Made by a program: the position numbers and the translations under genes. A DNA stretch of 64,000 bases from contig NC_084808.1 of assembly GCF_963583255.1 (NCBI RefSeq), positions 13,229,501 through 13,293,500 of the forward strand. The letters run 5' to 3'. The notes under the pieces are model-generated. The model was not told where the DNA came from, searched no databases, and saw only the letters and a list, made by a program, of their open reading frames with translations. The stretch is from Pyrus communis (lineage: Eukaryota; Streptophyta; Magnoliopsida; Rosales; Rosaceae). Each line of letters opens with the position of its first letter. The stretch's first letter is position 1. Of this stretch, positions 58,027-64,000 are shown one piece after another.

Positions 58027-58187
58027 CTGAAATAGTTATCAACATACTAACCCCAAAAGTTTTATGAAAACTAATAACATAATAAGTGGTAGGTTTTTTG
58101 AAAACCCTATCATGCATAAAATAACACATCTCGTATATAGTGTGATAACTAGTGGTATCAAATAATAATATCTCCCGGCACATGGCT

Positions 58188-58379
58188 AGCTCCATGTCTC
58201 TTAACCCGAAGCTAGAGATTATTTCTCCAGGCCCACATGCCAGCACCATAAACCTTGCTCGTGGCGGAATAATGACCGCTAGCAGCTCTATGTCCCTCGA
58301 CCCGAAGCCATGGATTATTTCTCCCAGCCCACATGCCAGCACCATAAACCTTGCTCGTGGCGGAATAATGACTACTAGA
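58188..58379 (-). repeat. 96-bp tandem duplication inside the solo LTR
   Basis: Copies at 58188-58283 and 58284-58379 start AGCTCCATGTCTC / AGCTCTATGTCCC and share CCACATGCCAGCACCATAAA and CTTGCTCGTGGCGGAATAAT. The corresponding part of the complete chromovirus LTR also carries repeated motifs. Confidence 0.9.
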
Positions 58380-59805
58380 TAAACATAAAACCGCTGAACA
58401 TAGTCTTTCCAAACATCGATACATATATCTCAAAAACATTTTCATAGTATAAAGTCATCCATCATCTATACTATACAAAAGTATTTAAAAACATGTTCTA
58501 AATAGTATATCGCCATCCATCAGATACCCTACAAAGAACATGGGTTCGATAGAAAATATGGTATTCCAAAATATTCTAAGTAAGCATAATATCTCATAAA
58601 ACATAATCATTAAATCATACTTTTCATGTATGCATTTCTACTATTAAAACATGCATTTTAGAAGGGGTCCACTCACAGATACTTCGTCGTCGTAGAGCCG
58701 TACGAAATAGGAATGACGTAATCGCCGATAGTAATTGCACCTAAGCACATAAAGGGTACAATTAATAAAACTATATTCAAACGATTAAATTTGGGAAAAC
58801 AAACGTCATAAATGGGTCCATGACGTTGAAATTAGCCTAGGAAGGGTCCCAAATGAATACCCAAAAAAGTTAATGAAAAGTCAACGTTGACCGTTGACCT
58901 GTCAAAGTCAATGCTGACCGTTGACCGGGTCAAAATCAATGGGTTTGGGTTAAACCGGGTCTAGGTTTGGTTCGAGTTAGGCCTTAGGTTTAGTGGGTCA
59001 AAAAGGTTTTGGGCTTAAGGTCAGAAAGGTTTAAGGTGTAGGATGAACGGGCAGAAGGCCTTAGGCTACACAAATAAAGGCTTGGGCTTAAACGCCCAGC
59101 CCAGTTCCTTTGGGTTTCAAAAAGAAAATAATTAAATTAAAAATTAAATCTAACCGGTTGGGCTTTAAGGGTAACGGGCCTATGGCCTGGGTTTGGCACT
59201 GCCCAAAGGGCCTAGTTCGAATAGTTTGGGCTTGAGAGCCCATTTCTCGCCAGGAAAGAAGGCCGGAGCCTTCTGAGCTCCAGTCGACGGCAACATGCCA
59301 CCCTAGTTGTCGATCTAGGTACCAAAACGAACGATAAGAAAAGATTAATACTTATGATTCGCTGTGAAACGGCAGAGGATGGCCAAATCTTTGTTCAACA
59401 ACCACTGAGCTTGCCGGAGTCTAGGTTCAATACTTCGCACGAGTTCCACAGAGACTGAGGAGGGTGGGAGAAAGTTCACGAGAATGGTGGTGGCACTGTG
59501 TCGTCGTCGGGGTGCCCTTATAGGTGTGTAGATAGGTGCGTGGGTTCGATCGGAACATGGGAAAAAAAAAAGGGTCTGAAAGAGATGAGAGTGAGTGAAA
59601 GGGATAGAGAGCTGAGAGGGAGAGATTAGGGAAAGAGAGAGAGTAAGTGGGTTAGTGGGCTACCATGTGGCAGCATAAGGGAGAGAGGAAATCCAGATAG
59701 AGGGTCCGGATTAGATTAGGATAAGGAACCAATTTGTACATTTGAAAAACTTTTAGAGATAAAGTGAAATTACAATTTAAAATTGGGGTGAGGTTTCACA
59801 AAATG

Positions 59806-62068
59806 GTTTGGTAGAGAGAAAAAATAGACATATTGTTGGAACAACCATTACTCTTATTCAACAAGCTTCTTTACCTTCCAAGTTTTGGTATCATGCATGT
59901 CCATTACCACCTACCTTATAAATAGGATGCCCACATCTATTCTTGGTATGCAATCTCCTTTTGAGGTTTTATGTCACATCCCACCAAGACTTGATCATTT
60001 AAAAGTCTTTGGTTGCTTATGTTATCCTTCCATGAAACCTTATAGATGTGATAAGTGTGAACAAAAAACTGTGAAGTGTATTTTCTTGGGGTATGTTGCT
60101 AAGTACAAGGGGTATATATGCTATGCTGTGCACAAAAACAAGTTCATTGTCTCTAGACATGTGTTATTTGATGAAACACAATTTTCTTCTTTGTTCCATA
60201 CCACACCTCATCTGTCTAAACCATCTTACTAAGTCCTCGGGGTTGACTTTTACTTCTATGGTTCATAATAATTCTTTTCAACACATTCCAATTATTCCAA
60301 TTCTTTTCCCACATGTTTTTGTTCCATTCTCGAATGCTGATGCACCATCTATTACTCAGTCATTTCCTCTCAATAATGGTGATCTTATCTCTAACTCATC
60401 TCTTGCAATGTCAAGTTCCACTTCAGCCTCTTCAAGGTCTTCTGGGTTACATATAGATATCAATAAGTTATATCCAGATACAACTATTTCTCAAGCTCCA
60501 GACTTACAGTGTGTGACTATTCTTTCAACCAATAGTCATCCCATGCAAACAATATCTAAGTTTGGAATTGTCAAAAAGAAACAGGCCTTCAATACTGTGT
60601 TACATTCAGATCCAGATATTGAACCAACTTTATTCATTGCAACATCAAAGTCAATTTAGTGGAAAAAGGCTATGGTTGAAGAAATAGATGCACTTCTTCA
60701 GCAACATACATGGTCCTTGGTTTCCTTGCCTCCCAATAAGAATCTGGTGGGATGCAAGTGGATATACAAGAGCAAAAGAAATCCCAATGGTACCATTCCA
60801 AGGCATAAGGCTAGGTTAGTAGCTAAAGGTGTCTCTCAAGAGGCTGGTTTAGATTATCATGAAACTTTTAGTTCGGTAGTTAAGCCAACCACAGTGAGAT
60901 TAATATTGTCTCTTGCTGTAACTAAAGGGTGGAAACTCAAGCAACTTGATGTCAAGAATGCATTCTTACATGGACTTCTTGATGAAAAGGTCTATATGTC
61001 ATAACCACAGGGTTTCATTGACAAAGAACATCATGAGTATGTCTATAAATTGGAAAGATCTCTTTATCGACTCAAACAAACTCCTCGATCTTGGAATGAC
61101 AGGTTCACTATTTTCCTACTGTCATTAGGGTTTAAATCATCATTTGCTGATCTTTCCTTGTTTGTTAAATATGATGGCAAGTCTATTATTATGTTGCTGT
61201 TATATGTGGACGATATTATTCTTACTAGTGATAATGATGGGTATATACAAACTGTGGTAACTCAATTGACAAGGGAGTTTGACATAAAAGATTTAGGACT
61301 CATCCACTATTTTTTGGGATTGCAAATTAAATATTAGTCTCAAGGAATGTTTGTTCACCAAACAAAGTATGTTCAAGATCTTCTCACCAAGACAAATATG
61401 TTACATTGCAAACCCTGTGTTACCCCTTGTCAACCAAATCAAAATCTTTTGAATCATGGCAGCTTATCCTTCTCCAATCTAACTTTATACAGAAGCATTG
61501 TTGGTGCATTACAATATCTGACTTTTACTCATCCAGATATTGCATATTCTATCAACTAAGTATGTCAATTTATGCACTTTCTTTTGGAATCTCATTTAAT
61601 TGTTGTCAAGTGGATACTGCAATATCTCAGATGTACCATAGGTTGGGGAGTTTGCTTGTGCCCTGGTTCTTTGGATTTTAAGGCTTACACAGACATTGAC
61701 TAAGCTGGGGAGCCTCATGATAGGCGTTCTACAACAGGTTTTGGGGTCTTTCTTAGCTCCAATCCTATTTCCTGGAGTTCTAAAAAGCAACACACTGTCA
61801 GTCGATCTTCCACTGAAGCCGATCGAGCAATGGCCATTACAACTGCTGAAATTGTTTGGATTCAACATTGCTCAAAGATTTACATGTTAACAGTTCATTC
61901 CCTCTCTCCTTCATTGTGACAAAATCTCTGCCATGGCTTTGGCTACAAATCCAGTTCTGCATTCTAAAGCTAAACACATAAAGTTGATTGTCACTTTGTC
62001 AGGGAACGTGTACAATAATGAGTCATTTCCCTTCAGTTTGTTGCATCTGTAGATCAGTATGTAGACAT
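59806..62068 (+). pseudogene. Copia integrase C-part, reverse transcriptase and RNase H
   Basis: Integrase resumes at 59806 (LVERKNRHIVGTTITLIQ) and shifts frame near 59900 to MPTSILGMQSPFEVL, LKVFGCLCYPSMKPY and KCIFLGY. RT starts near 60672 ([40 protein letters not shown]) and has the catalytic LLYVDDIILTS (about 61195-61227). RNase H (YTDID...[24 protein letters not shown]) runs to 62063. The pieces 60672-61004, 61050-61337 and 61347-61559 are in one frame; stops TAA 61002, TAG 61335 and TAA 61557 replace expected Gln codons. The segment stops at the solo LTR inserted at 62069. Confidence 0.88.
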
Positions 62069-63979
62069 TGTGACAACCCATCCCTAAATTTACGTTTTTA
62101 TTTATTTTAATCGAGGAAATTGACGAAAATACCCCTAGAGGCACGAACTTTGACTTCCGTGAAGTATTGTCTAAAGAAACGTATGACTTATTCCTTTAGC
62201 GCATTTGTGTAGTACTCATTTTTACGAACGCATAGGCGAAAGCCTTTTTCGTGTCTGGATTATAATGGTATAGTTACGGATATTTGAAATTGGTTATTTA
62301 TATTTTAGATTATAAAATGTTAAACTCCCACCTTGTGGGAAGACTGACCAATTAGATTAAAGGGTAAGGACCAATCAGAAAAAAGGGAGAATAGAAGCAA
62401 CCAATCAAAAGAGAGAGAGAGAGAGAGAAAGAGAGAAACATCCTTCCCCATTTCTTCAACCCGTGCACACCACAACCCACCAGTGACCTGGGTTATTTCT
62501 GGCTAATCTCCACCATCTTTTCAGGCCAACTACACCTATCCATTACTTTGAACTTCTTCCACAACCTCTCATCTACCATTTCCACAAAAAATTAAGGGTT
62601 TTTAAGGCCTAAACCGAGTAGAACTTCACCAGAGAAGCCAGAGGTTCTCGACAGCTAATCCGTCGTTTCGACGAGTTTCACCACCTACCACCACCCTTAA
62701 TCAACTCCCCTTAGAGCCAGGAACAAGACCTAACTAGTGATAAGGGCGTTGGAATACCAGAGAAGTCGAATCAAAGCACACCCTTTATGGGGTTTCTAGC
62801 AGTTCGAGGAAGAGTTGGGGCATTTCCCGACCAAATTGTTCGTGATGGCTTGATATTCGTGCTAGGGAGTTGTAGCACGGACCTCAGGTGAGTGGGTCTT
62901 TTTCCTTTTTATAGTGTGTGTGTGTGTATATATATACACCTTACAGTTTTCCAGTAATGTTTTAAATTGATTATGCATAGCATGCCGTGATTTAAAAATG
63001 TTATATTTAAATATTGCATTGTTACACTTGTGAATTGTATTGTGTGATGCTGAGGAGACTCAGATAAGCTTCTGGTTAGTATTATGTGATTGAATGGGTT
63101 GTATTGCATTGGTATGCATACATTTATTTAGAGCTCATCATGGCTGCACCTCGGTATTAGTGCTCTTGCTCGGGGCCAGGGCCAACATTCACGTGATTGT
63201 TCACCCCCCGCACCGCACTCTCACCTTGGATCCAAGTCTGGTGCTAGCTTGTCATACAGACCATAATAGGTGGTTTTGACTCGTAGGTGACCCGCAATTT
63301 ATTACATAGCCTTCACGTGATCGTAGCACTTAAGCGTACATATTTATACCCAGCATGTCGTACATGTTACAGTAGGTGACTCTGACTCGTGTGCTAGCCT
63401 AGATTGATGAGCTATATATCCAGTCGTACAGGTCACGCAAGGTGGCTTCGACTGGCATACTATTTTATTTTAGTTGCATATTTGGTTGACATCTTTTAGT
63501 GCTAAAATATTATGACACGGCATATATCAATTTTCGCTGGTCTTATGCATTGGTTTTTGTACCTACATAGCATTATTTTCTAGAAACTATACGGGTTTTA
63601 TGGCGAGGGGTTATAACACTTTCAAAAGGTTTTTATTAAAACTTCATTTTCAGGCCCGCTCATCCTTATTTTTCACCCCTCCAGATTTTAGTTGCTAAAC
63701 GGTTGTATCGTCAAGGATTCTTAATGAATCTCAATATTGGTGGCCACTTCTGAGGGTGTAATCGTTATCCACTCTAATTTACTTTATTTATACTATGACG
63801 TCACGTGTGAAATGGGTTCATTCCCGCTCACCAACGCACTATATTATTTAGGCACTTTTAAATTTAAATTTATTCACATTTTCCAGATCATTACACTTTT
63901 TGGCTTCGTCACCTTCCAAGTGTCAGCTAGCACAGCTCGATTCGGAGTCCTAGTGGACATATCGGGTCGGGGTGTGTCA
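62069..63979 (+). mobile_element. Chromovirus solo LTR in copia RNase H (1911 bp)
   Basis: Starts TGTGACAACCCATCCC and ends GGTCGGGGTGTGTCA. Perfect 5-bp duplication GACAT at 62064-62068 and 63980-63984. It has the same layout as the complete chromovirus LTRs: GCACCTCGGTATTAGTGCTC, CTTGGATCCAAGT, three CATACAGACC / CGTACATG / CGTACAGG motifs (63253, 63359, 63425), CGGGTTTTATGGCGAGGGGT, and a GTCACCTTCCAAGTGTCAGC end. Divergent in detail, so a different subfamily. The copia reading frame resumes immediately after it. Confidence 0.93.
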
Positions 63980-64000
63980 GACATTCTCGCCAAAGGGTTA

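Larger units (their letters stand above)
57642..59800 (-). mobile_element. Chromovirus solo LTR in the copia integrase (2159 bp)
   Basis: On the minus strand it starts TGTGAAACCTCACCCC and ends GGGCATGTCA. Perfect 5-bp duplication AAATG at 57637-57641 and 59801-59805. Its end (plus strand GACACCCGAAGGTGACGCAAACC) matches in reverse the ACGTCACCTTCGTGTGAC end of the complete chromovirus LTRs, so it belongs to a related family. Contains a 96-bp tandem duplication and a long TA microsatellite. Copia integrase coding resumes immediately after it. Confidence 0.92.
55330..64000 (+). mobile_element. Ty1/copia retrotransposon, split by two solo LTRs, running off the window
   Basis: Copia order gag, protease, integrase, RT, RNase H is clear: gag/protease/integrase at 55330-57641, rest of integrase plus RT/RNase H at 59801-62068, and the last codons (DILAKGL-type end of RNase H) at 63980-64000. 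The two interruptions are solo LTRs with perfect duplications. The 5' LTR was not identified with confidence between 54560 and 55330, and the 3' LTR lies beyond the window. Many stops, mostly one transition from Gln or Trp codons, and a few frameshifts show it is dead. Confidence 0.88.

Overview
This is a nuclear plant window, very probably from a woody eudicot and most likely Rosaceae (apple/pear type). It has AT-rich intergenic DNA, spliced and intronless plant genes, and dense nested plant transposons, including a Cassandra LTR with a 5S-rRNA-like core. The Rosaceae assignment is inference from repeat and gene character; no species marker was checked. There are no prokaryotic operons, phage or CRISPR, and I found no new multi-gene system. 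The content is a few host genes in a layered transposon landscape whose insertion edges can be read at base level.

Host genes: (1) a four-exon secretory phospholipase A2 gene (6334-8829, +) with all 12 expected cysteines and a hAT element in intron 3; (2) an intact intronless F-box gene (10865-11995, -) with a 163-bp tandem duplication just upstream of its start; (3) a second intact intronless F-box paralogue (32947-34104, +); (4) a decayed third F-box copy (41616-42508, -); (5) a PPR fragment (31326-31589, -); (6) an orphan signal-peptide exon (4462-4632, +).

Transposons, left to right: Ty3 gag remnant (1-690); Cassandra LTR (1527-1810, -); hAT-like and Mutator-like TIR elements (about 2440-4014); hAT in the PLA2 intron (7157-8068, TSD GTCATATA); RTE-type LINE (12588-14003, -); solo LTR (14380-16539, TSD AATAT); Mutator-like element (16875-17771, 9-bp TSD); a structurally complete Ty3 chromovirus (18972-28345, TSD ACTTT); a foldback element (28380-28796); a hAT carrying a host-gene fragment (28998-29851, TSD GTATGCAC); a SINE (30426-30597); an L1-type LINE split by two solo LTRs (35873-37341, TSD TGGAT; 37672-38307, TSD CATCA); a CACTA remnant ending at 47946; a truncated Tat-type Ty3 element with one LTR (48135-54192); and a Ty1/copia element (about 55330 to past the window end) split by two chromovirus solo LTRs (57642-59800, -, TSD AAATG; 62069-63979, +, TSD GACAT).

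The complete chromovirus is the clearest object. Gag, protease, RT, RNase H, integrase and the C-terminal chromodomain-like region lie in one reading frame broken only by six stops, each one C-to-T step from a glutamine codon, and the protease active-site motif is also altered. Five solo LTRs against one complete element points to frequent LTR-LTR recombination. Coordinates with stated target-site duplications are base-exact; those marked approximate are not.
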